Shown: positions 1 through 11,654 of the stretch, piece by piece
How positions within the stretch are numbered: the stretch's first letter is position 1
Layout: each line of letters begins with the position of its first letter
NCBI RefSeq assembly: GCF_910592395.1
Contig: NC_088321.1
Coordinates: 5,148,001-5,212,000, forward strand
DNA length: 64,000 nt
DNA from: Lineus longissimus
Lineage: Eukaryota; Nemertea; Pilidiophora; Heteronemertea; Lineidae
Direction: 5' to 3'
The notes under the pieces: generated by a model
Told to the model about the DNA's origin: nothing
The model's input: the letters and a program-made list of their open reading frames with translations, nothing else
The model's database searches: none
Translations under genes and position numbers: made by a program

Positions 1-136
1 TAATTTCCTGAAATGAGGAGAAATATTCACCTTTCATGGTTTTCATTTTATCTTTAATAAATATGTTGTATGCGCTTGGTTTTCTCTTCTTTATCGTGCC
101 GAGGCGAACAGGTGTCTTTGAGGTGAAGGTGAAGTA
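1..136 (-). CDS. Putative exon encoding an HMG-box-like segment (partial, runs off window)
   Basis: Read on the minus strand, an acceptor (TTTCAG at 137-142) is followed by an open frame of 45 codons that continues past base 1. It contains KKRKPSAYNIFIKDKMKTMK and then GEYFSSFQEI. The P-SAY-x-x-F core, the lysine-rich stretch and the following FxEI resemble the first half of an HMG box. The exon starts at a codon boundary, which matches the phase-0 end of the exon at 495-649, so the two could be joined across a 358-bp GT-AG intron. The tryptophan-containing second half of the domain would lie outside the window. The family call is from pattern only; it could be a chance open frame or a transposon-borne DNA-binding domain. 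Confidence 0.35.
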
Positions 137-494
137 CTGAAATTGATAAAATGAAACAAATCATTGTGCATGTTATTCTGCAGTCTGCAATTGTACCATC
201 CTCTTTTAAAAACTCACATTGAAAAGTGTACAATTGCAGATTTCTGGTAAAGGCATTGTTTTTGTAGTTAAGGCAATCATCAACAATATATGGTTATCAT
301 ATTTAAACGGTGCCAAGAGTATCATTGAGAGTGGTGATTAGATATCCAGATGAAAAAGAATGTCAAATGTTTCTAGGACAAACAGGTCTCAGCAATCCCA
401 CAGAAGTGATATTTTCAGAGACAGCTGTCACATTATTTGGATTTAACTAAATCCTAAAACTTCAAAAACTATTCTGATTTAATATGAAACATAC

Positions 495-649
495 CTTCAC
501 ATTCTTGTACATCAAACCCAATTCTTTCGCAACCTCTTCAATTTTGCTATGATTATACTTTTGGTAGTTTTCAAACCATCTTTGTAGTACTGAATTAATT
601 ACTTTCGCTGATGATCTGTGAATTTTACTCGAGATCAGGAAGAAATATG
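495..649 (-). CDS. Putative internal exon encoding a homeodomain-like helix-turn-helix
   Basis: On the minus strand this 155-bp interval is bounded by an acceptor (CTTCATTTCAG ending at 650) and a donor (GTATGT from 494). It reads 51 codons without a stop. The segment LQRWFENYQKYNHSKIEEVA followed by KELGLMYKNVK fits homeodomain helices 1 to 3: Leu at position 16, Phe at 20, Leu at 40 and Val at 45. The donor falls after residue 46, a position where many homeobox genes carry an intron. The next exon in this window (1-136) does not supply the expected WFQN motif, so either the domain is atypical, that exon is alternative, or this is another helix-turn-helix. The upstream exon was not found. 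Confidence 0.4.
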
Positions 650-1892
650 CTGAAATGAAGAAGTGTGTAGCGGTAAAGGGCTTATATATTTGTCACCGTA
701 TAAACGTCGCAACTCTGAACTCAAACCGGAACCCAAAGACTAAACCAACTAAGATATCTTTTTACATTATTTATTACCCACGTCACTCTAACTTCTTATC
801 TTCAACCGACACTGAAACATTATAAAATTATGTGCACAACAAAGTATCAACAAGAGTTGATATGAAAGAATCTTACCACACTATGAGACCAAGGGTGAAG
901 GCAACTAATCGTGATCTAAAATGCTCTGGCACTTTTCAAGAGAACGTCTTGCTTAGCTAAAGAGTGCGGAGGATGGATTTCTGGATCTGCCAGGACTCAC
1001 TCAAAACATCTAAACATCATCATTTATACTTAATTACACACACCCCTAATGGGTAAATAGCCCAGCCCAAATATCAGGCTCTGAGCCAACTAGCACTCAA
1101 TAATTAAAGAAACAACCAATCAGCACACAGCTGTATCAATACAAGATTACTAGACAGGGCCTAGGGCAGGGGCCTAGTAACCAGCTGCTTATCAGGAAGT
1201 TCATAAAAGGGGTCAAACAGCTTAACAGAGAGAGATTACAAAACAATGGAAATGAGCAATTAAGAAGAAAGGTGTTGTAACTTATAATGGTTAACGATAC
1301 TGGGTGTCTGGGTTCACCAGGGCCTGGGAAGAACACAGAAATAATAATTATAGCTAGGTTTAGTAGGCAATTCCTAATATTGTCACAAAACGGATCTTGG
1401 AAGTTGACTGAAGGCTACCGCAGCTGTTGGCAATGATTTTTGGTACTTAAATGCATGATCGAACATGTTCAGGGGGATAACGTTATTCCCTCTTAACATG
1501 TTATAGCCTATATATATTTCATTTTAAACTGCTTAAGTTTGAAGAAACCAAGAAAATCAAGAGTCATGACATGACATAATATAGCCTAGAGTGTATATAG
1601 AGGGCGTCTCCCTCACAAAATGCCGCATCTCCTTGGCCTACCATGCAGAGCAAATAGGCCTAGGCTATGCGACCTAACTTCACGACAATTTTTAGGCAAT
1701 GTCAACTCTTCGGTATCTTTGATCAATAGAATCCTTCCTGGCAAAGGGGATGCGTTGGGATGCCTTATATGGTGGGCGGTCAACAGTACACACAACACAC
1801 ACGTGCACATACTACTGTACAATTATAACATGTACGCTAGCGCTACCAGTGTACCACGTGGACCAATATGTCACAGTCATTCCGTTCTACAG
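650..1892. other. No gene recognised
   Basis: This stretch has only short open frames in all six frames and no recognisable protein motif. It could contain introns or upstream exons of the minus-strand gene suggested at 1-649, but no convincing exon was found. A GTGAGT donor-like site on the minus strand near 993-998 is not preceded by a frame that I can support. Confidence 0.5.
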
Positions 1893-1896
1893 ATCG

Positions 1897-2340
1897 GAGA
1901 CAAGACCACTAATGAATATTCATAGGTTGGAGGTCCAGGCCTATCTATTAGACGAGTGCATGTTTTTTACTCTCAAGTACATATTTGGAGAGGTATTGAC
2001 AAAATATTTGTTGTGGCAAGTCTACAGATATAAAGAAATTATTTGATGAAAAAAATTAATTTCGAATTTTGCTAATTGGGTAATAGGGGGCGTGTTTTGA
2101 GTTTTTTCTGCCAGTTGGCTGAAAAGAGTGGAAATATCAAAGTCTGTCTAATTTGTCGATTAAAAAAAAATTTCCGTGGTCAATCACCATTTTATTTTTC
2201 ACCATTTACTTGCCCGACTGTCCGGAATAACATAATCTAAATTTCAGATTCACAACACCACGCGTTCTTTGATGCGTCGCGGTCAAACATTGACAATTTA
2301 ACTGCTAAAAGGCTTAAAAAATCAATTGTGGTCTTGTCTC
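1897..2340 (+). mobile_element. 444-bp MITE, copy 1 of 3 (TIR GAGACAAGACCAC, 4-bp TSD)
   Basis: The element begins GAGACAAGACCAC and ends with the exact reverse complement GTGGTCTTGTCTC. It is flanked by ATCG on both sides (1893-1896 and 2341-2344). Two further copies lie at 38408-38852 and 51336-51780, each with its own perfect 4-bp duplication. It has no coding capacity, so it must be mobilised in trans. Superfamilies using 4-bp target duplications include Sola, Ginger and Chapaev; the TIR alone does not let me choose. Confidence 0.9.
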
Positions 2341-2344
2341 ATCG

Positions 2345-5300
2345 AAACGAACTTTTGAACATTTTGGTTTCTTTAGTAATAGGCCAAGACTTATGGAATA
2401 AAAACTTACGAAGTAGAGTGCAGGAGTAAAAACACAGGTAAATACACGGTAAAAAAGCGGGATTTGCGAAAAGCACTGAAGAATAAACCTCGTTTTCGGT
2501 TTGATGATAATTTTGGTATTGCGCAACCCGCTAGTGCGCGATGATCAGGAAGGTAATCCACGTGCTCGAAAATAATCAAAGAACGAATTATTACCATAAA
2601 AATGAATTGGAAGTAATTTTACAATCTTTAAAACCAAACTCGCACAGAATACTGCAAAAATTTAAGAATGAAATCAGTGACTTACGAAACTATGCCTCAC
2701 AAGAGACATTCAGTATAAAAAATAGTTTCGTTCATTCGCCAGGAGCTTGGCAGAAAATCTGTGGTATCTTCTTCAATAGAAATTGTACATCGTTGTAATA
2801 GTCGGGTCGGTGAACGTACCCGGACGCCCCGGACGAAGTGCTCAATCGCACCCCAAATCACCCACAGTCAACACCATTCTATTTGTGTTGTCGGGGGGGA
2901 GATGTCAGGCTATTGGGGGGGGGGGGGGTGTTGAGCTCTTATTAACTACACGTGCTTGTGGTCAACGTAGCTAGCTTTCGGGGGAGGGGTGGCCAAGGTG
3001 GTATCCAGTAACGGGAAGGAGCATATGTGGTACAAGACCACTTTCCCTACCACTACCATCCTCACCTACAGCCCCGTTCCGGAGGGTACGTATATCTGGC
3101 CTATAATGGATCAGGGTGCGGCTGTATACGTATGATCGGGGTGGTGATTCCGGTTTACCTAAGGACACAATGTAGGCCTAAGGCTTGAAACCGGGCAAAA
3201 GACCAGCAAGTCCATGGAGCGTTCCATCTGTTACTGGAATAAATAATTGATGATTGACGCTACTACTAAGGGGTAGCGCCAGGTCAACAGCGGCAACACA
3301 CACTGAAAAGGCCAGTAGGGGGCGGAGGCGGGGACGGTGGGGGTTAGCGGGGCAGGGCCGGCTGGCGGCATTAGCCTTGATCCTGATGCCTATGTAGGAC
3401 ATGGGCAATGTGGAAACTAATTTCATATTCCGGGTTAAAAACAGGGCCGTATTTACTAGGGGGGGGGGGGTGGGGGGAACTGACCTCAGGCATCGGCGAC
3501 CGAGAAACGTGTTTGTCCTGAAGATTAATGATTTTGTCTTGTTGTCTCAACCACTCCCAGAGATCATGCCCTAGTCCCATGACAAAAATATGACAAAAAA
3601 TACGGACCCGAATGATGGGAGGACCATGCATCGCCCAGTGGTCCACCATGCAGTCAATAAAAATCATGACGAGATATGGCGATACGCTTTAAGAGCTAAC
3701 AACATATCTCCGCGGCCGAGATATACGCAGGCGCATACATTCATGTAGTGAAGCATCGTTAACAAGCGCTCAACAAAATATCTTGGGATATGAAGATACG
3801 TTTCCTGAGCGCTTCATACAGAGAGACGAACCCTAACAGAAAACGCTTCGTTACGATTAACATCTCCTGAATCAGGTGGATTATCATTAGCATATAGGCA
3901 AGATCTGCAAATCGGCAAAATGGTTCATGTGCATGAACAGGAAAGTAAAGAATTTTCGCGGTTGAACACCGCATAAATCAAATACCATAGCAAATCCAGT
4001 CATGCAGACCCTTGCATTATGAAGTAGGCATAGTTTTCGGTAAATTCCATCACCAGGATATCTGCTGACGGCGAAACAATGTGTTCGGGAGCACAAAAAA
4101 GCTGATATAAATTGCTGATTTGTTCGATTTTTGTAACGAAATTCCGCGGCCAGTTATTTACATGGATCGCGACTAACATTTGCGATCTTTTAAACCGGCG
4201 ATCTGGCTGTTCCCACCTCTAACCAAGACAAGAGTTGATGAGCCAGACATGTTCGCCATATCATGGGAGTATTGGTAATGACTTGTCCATTTCGTTTTTT
4301 ACGTCGGTCATCAATTTCCCAATCATGATCAGGGGATGAAGATTTTGCACGTTGTGCCGCTCATAGTGGTTGCCAACAGCGCATTATTTGATATCCCACA
4401 AAGAATATGATATTGATCATATTGGGTGGTCATGGGTACGACATTCTAACACAAGGATGATGTTCCGAAATATTTCGAAGTTAAACACAACCATGAGGTA
4501 TATATTTTTGAAAATAATTGACTGCACTGATTAGTATATGTATAGTGCTTGTCAAAGAATTCAAAAGTTAAATATTGTCTGTTTGTCATTGCATTTCAAC
4601 TCTTAACAAAGGTTTGGTTTTTCAAACGTGGAGGGAGGGTATTTGCAATCTACTGTTTTATTTTTTTCTCCGGTTCATCGATGACATTTAAAATCACTTT
4701 TGAATTCACTTCAACTACGATCCATGATTGCTTGCACCGTGTGTTCAGGCCTTATCCATCAAAGCAATTTTTTATGCACATGGTACACCTGGTATATTGG
4801 ATTGCATTCATTATTAAATTATTTTCATTTTTCAATCCGGGAACCATTACCAACTGTAAGGTTTACTAACATTTCGAATGAGACCATACATACTCTTGGT
4901 TTTATGACAACGATTATAGTGATCATGAAAACGCCTTTCACCAAGAAAAAGATTGCTGAATCCTGTTACAATGTCGTGTCCTTACCCATAGAATATCCTG
5001 AAAGAGTAAGAAGCGGGGGTTATAACATGTGAAGCCTCTACTAACACATTGGAAGGACACTTATTACACTAGTCGACTGCCAAATCACGTGATGACAAAT
5101 ATACGCACATGTAAAACGTGTGAATACTAGTAATAATATCGGATTACTCCAAAATGCTTTGAACGTCACCCATGAAAGTAAACAAACGATATTTATTTGA
5201 CCATTTTAGAAATGCACCAGTTTCGAAATAAGTAGAAGGTAAGCCTGTTGGCTCATCACGGTGCCGCTTACTTGATGAATCTTAATATCTTAAATTGTAA

Positions 5301-6622
5301 GCTATGTATCATGCAGTTTTTTATTGCCACATTGTTGTTATGTTCATGGTAACGCCTTCCACTTAAGTACAATCGAAGATTGCTGTCGTGGTGTTTATAA
5401 GTAACATTGTATTCGTTAAATTCGAGGTGGTTTCTGACCAAACCGCACTTTTTCGAAAGAAATATCAATGATGGCATTGCATCGTTGCCAAATCTTCGAA
5501 GGCATTTTAAAAATTCCTTATAAGTGGGTAGTGTGAGTATTCCGAAGCCTTTTGTAAAACAAGTGGATCAATGCTTACAATACCCAACTAACCCGAAATG
5601 ATTAAAACTAGTATGTATTTCACACATCATTTCTAGATTCTGGTTTGCTTATACGATATTCATCATAAGCACGGTGGCTAAAGGTATCGGTTTGACTATG
5701 AAAAATATGTCCTCACTCGGAGAGGAAATGACGTTACAAAAGAAACACACAAAATGTTATTTCATTTAGAGGGTCGTAAGGCCCGCATTTATTTATGTAC
5801 CCCTTCAACACTGTAATGGGAGGGCCTTGTTTCTATTGTGTTGCAAAGGTAAACCGATACCGTTGCCCACCGTGGTTTAATCTAAATACAGTATCTTCTT
5901 TAAAAAACGCTAGGTTTTGTGTTGATATTAAGTTTCTATCATATTTACCCGAAAGTCTTCTCGGAATTTCTGCATCCTTATTGGAACGTCAGAGGTTTCT
6001 TTGGCAATCTGTGCGTACTTCAGCGTTTTATCAATCTGAAGTAGATTAAACAGTAAATAAGAAGATAATGCGATACATAGTTAGGGTTAGGGCGAGGAAA
6101 CCTTGATTATCTCTGCAAATTTGCAGCATAGTGAGTAACTTGATAAGTATTCTGTGACTGGTTCATTCAACAAGCTCTAGAAACAGTTCATATTTCGGAC
6201 ACTTGGCACTTTCGCCAACATCTTTTCATCAGGAGACCTCTTGACCCCCTATCATCGATTATCAGGGTCAGTCGTGTGCTCTTCTCCCACACACATAAAT
6301 AAAAAACTTGGTAATCTATAGGTGCCAAGTGAAAAGCCCTGAAGTTCAGGATGCTTTTGTGTTTTAACTGCAAAAGCAAAAAAATGATTAAATTGAAAAT
6401 CTCCACTGCTAAAGCAGAACTGTTGGCTAGATTTGAGATCTCTGTTGGAAAACCCGTTAGTAATAGGTCAAAATCAAGTTGCGCGTTTCTGAATCCGAGA
6501 GCAGTGGGATCCTACTAGAATTGTCCTCCGAAGAGAACAGTTATAAAATTCCAAAATCATAGGTCAAAGTATGACATAATCATAAAGCAAGTCATGTAAT
6601 AAGTCTTGTCAACATGATAGAA
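2345..6622. other. Anonymous DNA, no gene recognised
   Basis: Only short open frames occur, and none resembles a known family. Notable composition: a run of 14 G at about 2915-2928 and another G-rich run near 3461-3477. The frame at 2541-2798 (85 codons) is AT-rich and unrecognised. Around 6078 there are two TTAGGG words in a row, too few to suggest telomeric origin. Minus-strand GTAAGT donor-like sites occur near 2403 and 2689, without supportable exons. Confidence 0.5.
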
Positions 6623-7019
6623 GCAATACTTGACTTGCCAAACTCAGAAATGCAGCGCCACTCGCGGACAAAGATAGAACAACTCGACATTTTTTTCACC
6701 GGTTTTCGCTGCGCATGCGTACCAGCCGTCATTTTTAGTTGATTTCCGCTTTTCGTGGTCATGTTTATAAATCTTCTGTGGTACGTCTGTTTCTTAACAC
6801 GTAATAGTTATCAGATTGCTAAATTATCTAAATCATGAGCCTTAAAGAACTTTTTGAACTCTCAAAAACTTACACAAAACAAGTTCAGATTGCCGCCATT
6901 ATTAGTTTCCGGATGGCTGGTACACATGCGCAGCGAAAACCGGTGAAAAAAATGTCGAGTTGTTCTATCTTTGTCCGCGAGTGGCGCTGCATTTCTGAGT
7001 TTGGCAAGTCAAGTATTGC
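6623..7019. mobile_element. 397-bp inverted-repeat MITE
   Basis: Left arm 6623-6731 and right arm 6911-7019 are near-perfect reverse complements over about 109 bp, starting GCAATACTTGACTTGCC. The 180-bp spacer is AT-rich and non-coding. The open frame that crosses the right arm on the plus strand (6835-7107) is a by-product of the repeat. A target duplication could not be fixed, because the terminal GC is self-complementary. Confidence 0.8.
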
Positions 7020-8125
7020 CTCATTACAAGGGGCAAAAGTTACAGGTAATGTCATTTTCACTGCTGTTTTAAATTTTACCAGAGATAGAAATACAAATTC
7101 GAAGTAATAAATCCTAAATTCAGAGGAAAACAATTAATTTAGGAAAAATATAAATTTTGGTTTAGTCTGTCAGCAGTTTGGCAAAATGAATATCCCAGTT
7201 ACGTTGGCCATGGGCTGTGCAGTCGCGATCATCCGACGTGACAATTTTGATTGCTGCTCTAGTTGTTGGAGATGATTCAGTTTGGGGCATTAAGAGTGGA
7301 ATAATCAGATGCCCATCAACCATATCCCGACCAGGGCGATATGATGTCATATCCTAACGGGCAATATGGCGTCGGGTATCTTTCAGCCGTTAGCGTGCGG
7401 GGTGAGGGCAGCAGTCCCTCAAAGAAGGACTCCAAACCTCGTAGGATCGTGCCGAAGTCGACAAAGGCTGCTTCATGAGCCCAAGTCCCTTCGAACGTCA
7501 TTTGATCATTCCTCCCATCCATTTGGTTGGTTGTGGACTGGAATAGTTCCAGAACTGTTCAGACCTAAACTGTTCAACTGTACCGATAGATCTGAACAGT
7601 TCCAACAATACAACAGAAGGGAATGTTCTGTCACTGTTTCAACCAACACCCCATTTCAATGGTTGGTGAGGTCTAGCCTAAATAAACAGATAGATCACTG
7701 TCATGATCAATTATAAAATGACACATCTTTATCAATAGGATTATCCACCGAATACAAAATGAAATCGTGCCTATTTCACTGAATACCTCACCTGCCTATT
7801 TCAATTATGCAACCTGGCCCGGTACTCAGGATTTTAGAACTGTTCTCTTTAGGAACAATTATCCGGTTTAGGAACAATTATCCGGCAAAGAGTAGCTTCG
7901 CAACTTCGTATAAGTGTAGTTAGGCCAAGTTCTGATTCGAATAGTGACAGAAGTGATGTTTGAAAGCAGATAGTGAATCCACTACCGTGCCTGTACTACA
8001 AACATGGCAAAGGTGTTCATGGCTTGGATGTTTGCAAACGCTTACAAAGCAAGTCAAACGATGACAAGATCAACTTTCATAGATCGCACAGGCTGTGTTA
8101 ATGGTCATGTGGACATAAACTGTAC
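7020..8125. other. No gene recognised
   Basis: An open frame of 116 codons at 7366-7716 on the plus strand shows no recognisable motif and biased, low-complexity content. Several GAACAGTTC and AGAACTGTTC words occur around 7548-7605 and 7838. They are imperfect palindromes with no clear arrangement. Confidence 0.45.
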
Positions 8126-8135
8126 TGGCATGTGA

Positions 8136-8554
8136 GGTAGATCCAAGAATTGGACACTACCGTATCGGAGGTGAGAAACTGTTGCACGTCTGGGCTCGTT
8201 TTGGAATATGCCATGCCAATCGTGACAGTCGCAGTCAGGGCTGTGAACAGTAACAAGGAGGTTGTCACGTACGCCTTTCTCGATTCAGGGAGTTCGGCAT
8301 CCTGTTGTACCAAAAAGATTAATGCGAAATCTTAAACTTCGAGGTCCTAAGGTCAGAGTAAATCTATCAACATTGTCCATAAGTCTAAGTCCACTATGAG
8401 CAATATAAGCAAGAGGGCATTGACAAATGACCCTACTTGAGAGAAGTGAGCATCCCAGAAATTGATGCAGACGTTGACTTGCTGCTTGGTTATAACGTAC
8501 CAATGGCAATGGAACCTTGTGAGAGCATTAAAAGTCGAGACAATGGCCTGTATG
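8136..8554 (+). pseudogene. BEL/Pao retrotransposon pol fragment: aspartic protease, 5' part
   Basis: Forward frames contain YAFLDSGSSASCCTK, the DSG active-site motif of the retropepsin in BEL/Pao elements. After a frameshift comes MRNLKLRGPKVRVNLST, and then IPEIDADVDLLLGYNVPMAM, the usual end of that domain. At least two frameshifts and several stops show it is dead. The frame GLY at its right end is resumed by AVRS at 11229, across the foldback element that interrupts it. Sequence at about 8130-8190 recurs in the tandem array at 14581-15957. No LTR was recognised. Confidence 0.75.
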
Positions 8555-9089
8555 TATGGCGAGTATTTTCCGCAAAAAACTAAGGTGGTGGTTTTAACTG
8601 TAAAATGCTTGTTTTTCTGCATCATAAAGCGCGCATTGTGTATTATGTACGCCGTTGTACATCACGTCCTGTGTTTATCTTCTGTATTGAATTCTCTTAC
8701 AACTGCGTTTAAGGTTTAACGTGATTCCACTCCTCACCGCTTGGTGTCGCTGTGTTGCATAAGTTAATAGACTAGACACCTACCATTGATGTGAAGGGAG
8801 AGGTACCCTTTGTTGTCGCTGTGAAAGTAAATTCAGTCCTTATTATTCGATGTTAATTCAGGGATTTTAACTAGAGAGACTAAGACTTAATATTGTGATA
8901 TTTGTTACACCGATGTGAAAGTAAATATAGTCCTCGAATTTAAATAGTCTACCTAACTATTCGATGAATATTCGTATCTCCGGCGATGTTGGAGTATCTT
9001 GGACTTGAAAAAGCAGTGACACGTTTTAGAAGAGAAAAGCCCCTAACCTGTCTTGTATCTGAGAGTCGGGCACCTTGCAGAAGACAACT

Positions 9090-9640
9090 TGTGATTGTTA
9101 CAATCAGTCCCAAACACTTTTCACACCCATTTGAATGAGAGGACAATTTTCGATGGTCACAATCAATTTCAAAACTCGTCACAACCACTTTAATACAAAG
9201 ACAACCTGTCATAATCGTCACAGTCAATTTCGAAGTCTTGTCACACCCACTTTAAAACGAAAACAACTTGAGATCGCCACAATCAGTTTTAAGGACACTT
9301 CACACCCATTTTAATAAGAAGGCGGGTTCGATAGTCACAATTGCTTTCAAAAACTTGTCACACCCACTTTAATACAAGACAACTTTTGAAAGTCACAACA
9401 GTTTCACAATCAGTTTTAAAGACTTGTTACACCCACTTAAATACGATGACAACTTATGATTGTTACAATCTCGAAGTCTCGTCGACTTGTCATACCCATT
9501 TTGATGAGAAGACAAGTTTCAAGTCGCAATCAAATTGAAAGTCTTGTCAGACCCAGTTTGATGCGAAGACAACTTGTGATCGTCAAAATCAGTCTCAAAG
9601 ATCTTTCTCATCAATTTTGATAAGAACATATAGAATAGTT
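9090..9640 (+). repeat. About nine diverged tandem copies of a ~59-bp unit in the left foldback arm
   Basis: Each unit contains variants of TCACACCCACTTTAATACAA followed by GACAACTT and a CACAATCAGTTT-like block. Units differ at 20-30 percent of positions and vary by a few bases in length. Confidence 0.8.
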
Positions 9641-10374
9641 TGTTGACCTAGACAACAGCTGAATCATGACCGATCATGGGATAAGTTCAGCCTAAAGGGT
9701 TTCAATGAGCTCAATGTCAGGGATTTCTAGCCAGAGAGACAGAGGTCAGGCCTAATTTTCCGTAATATCAGCTTGTTATGAAATTCTACAAACCAGGTGC
9801 AAAATCAGTCACGATGACGTATAACATTGTCGCACCCACCTGAGAAACCTTGTTCCAAGCAACGTCTAGATCAGTCAAAAGATATGTATTCATTGAAATT
9901 TACTAAAATCTCCGTTACTAAAGTGTCACAACCTAGTTGCTAGAAGACACGTTTAGTACGTGAGATAGAGTTATACGTCATTTTAACTGATTGTGACATT
10001 GGAAGTTGTCATCTGAAACAGTTCTTGTTGTATCAGTCCGATCTATACATTGTATAGATAGTACGGCCATAGACATAGACCTAGGTATTGTTCAGTTCTT
10101 ATAAATACCTGGACAATCAGTTCCAATTTTCATCGGGGTAACAAATAGCATAAACAGCCGTCTGAGGCTCTCTATAGTTCATTTGAATCCCTGAATAATC
10201 ATCGAATAATAAGGCAGGACTTTAAGAACGCAGGACCATATTTACCTTAAAATCGGTGTAACCGATAGACATCATAATCATAGTCGTAGGCCTGAACCTC
10301 TCTATTAACAATCCCTGAATGATTATCAAGTTATATGTCTATGTAAGATAAAATTTGATTTCGACTTGAAACCT

Positions 10375-10622
10375 GTCTTCTTATTAAAATAGGTATGAAA
10401 AATCGATGAGACCTCGAGATTGTGACAATCACAAGTTGTCATCGTATTTAAGTGGGTGTAACATGTCTTTAAAACTGATTGTGACTTTCGAAAAATGTCT
10501 TGTATTAAAGTGGGTGTGACATGTTTTTGAAATTGATCGTGACTATCGAAGCAGTCTTCTCATTCAAATGGGTGTGAAAAGTCTTTGATACTGATTATGA
10601 TGATCACAAGTTGTCTTCTGCA
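10375..10622 (-). repeat. Three to four copies of the same ~59-bp unit in the right foldback arm
   Basis: This is the reverse complement of the units in the left arm, with AAGTGGGTGT(G/A)ACA as the recurring core. The lower copy number makes the two arms unequal, a known trait of foldback elements. Confidence 0.75.
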
Positions 10623-11228
10623 AGGTGCCCGACTCTCAGATACAAGATAGGTTAGGGGCTTTTCTCTTCTAAAACGTGTCACTGCTTTTTCAAGTCCAAG
10701 ATACTCCAACCTCGCCGGAGATATATATATTCATCGAATAGTTAGGTAGACTATTAAAAATCGAGGACTATATTTACTTTCACATCGGTGTAACAAATAT
10801 CACAATATTAAGTCTTAGTCTCTCTAGTTAAAATCCCTGAATAAACATCTAATAACAGGGCAGGACCTTTGAAATCGAAGACCGAATATACTTTCACATC
10901 GACAACAAAGGGTACCTGTCCCTTCACATCAATGGTAGGTGTCCAATCTATTAACTTATGCAACACAGCGACACCAAGCGGTGAGGAGTGGAATCACGTA
11001 AGGCACTCGGAACGTTAAACGCAGTTGTAGGATAATTCAATACTGAAGATAATCACAGGACGTGATGTACAACGGCGCACATAAAACACAATAAGCGCTT
11101 TATGATGGCATTATTAAGCATCACTAATACGCCGAGTTAGACGAAGGTTAAGACGATAAACACCGAAAAACAAGCTTTTTACTGTCAAAACCACCACCTT
11201 AGTTTTTTTGCGGAAAATACTCGCCACA

Positions 11229-11390
11229 TCTATGCAGTTAGATCTGTCGTATGTTGATCAGTGAGTGGTCTTGTTTAACCAGGCAATGAGGCAGGAAGCA
11301 TTAATAGTTTTCGCGTCTCTGTGAATAAGTTGTGCTTTGTAGATGAGCAGTTAGACCAGAAAGTTAATTGTCGAACATTTGGTCACTGGT
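11229..11390 (+). pseudogene. BEL/Pao pol fragment, continuation after the foldback insertion
   Basis: The frame reads YAVRS directly after the foldback end, completing the GLY read at 8545-8554 and matching the (G/P)YAVRT-type motif that follows the protease in BEL/Pao polyproteins. After two stops it continues NEAGSINSFRVSVNKLCFVD, in keeping with the linker before reverse transcriptase. The reverse transcriptase itself is not seen; the fragment fades out by about 11390. Confidence 0.55.
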
Positions 11391-11654
11391 ATATGTGAAT
11401 TGCCACAAGGTGATAACCAAGTTTTGGAACCAGCTGGAATTGGAAGGTCAGATCACACTATGAGTGATCGCTGTGCTCTCAGTCGGCGCCAACACGAAAA
11501 GACATGATTGTTTGAGTCACGTTTTTCCGTGATTCACGAACACCCATCATACCAGCAACATTTTCGTTTCATCCTTCGGTTCTTTTTGTGTCCGATCAAA
11601 AGTCGAGGTTCCTTAATGAGCAATGACGTCGGCGGAATCCCCAGACACAACAAT

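Larger units (their letters stand above)
8557..11226. mobile_element. Foldback element with about 1-kb inverted arms and iterated subrepeats
   Basis: The ends are TGGCGAGTATTTTCCGC and its reverse complement. The left arm (about 8557-9640) pairs with the right arm (about 10385-11226) in reverse orientation, including long near-identical blocks such as 8716-8830 with 10905-11020. The arms carry tandem copies of a roughly 59-bp unit, about nine on the left and three or four on the right. No transposase is present. Foldback elements with iterated inverted arms are known in animals, including sea urchin TU elements. It lies inside a BEL/Pao protease gene; a short imperfect duplication (TGTATG/TCTATG) may mark the target. 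Confidence 0.85.

Noticed and set aside
2541-2798. 85-codon plus-strand frame
   Set aside because: No recognisable domain, AT-rich composition and no splice or start context; likely chance.
4549-5032. Two overlapping frames of 106 and 110 codons
   Set aside because: Phe/Ile-rich translations of AT-rich DNA without motif; overlapping in different frames with no reason to prefer either.
6078-6092. TTAGGGTTAGGG telomere-like word
   Set aside because: Only two units; expected by chance in 64 kb or from an unrelated repeat.
7540-7610. Steroid-receptor-like AGAACAnnnTGTTCT elements
   Set aside because: Half-sites GAACAGTTC and AGAACTGTTC occur without correct spacing and only in anonymous sequence.
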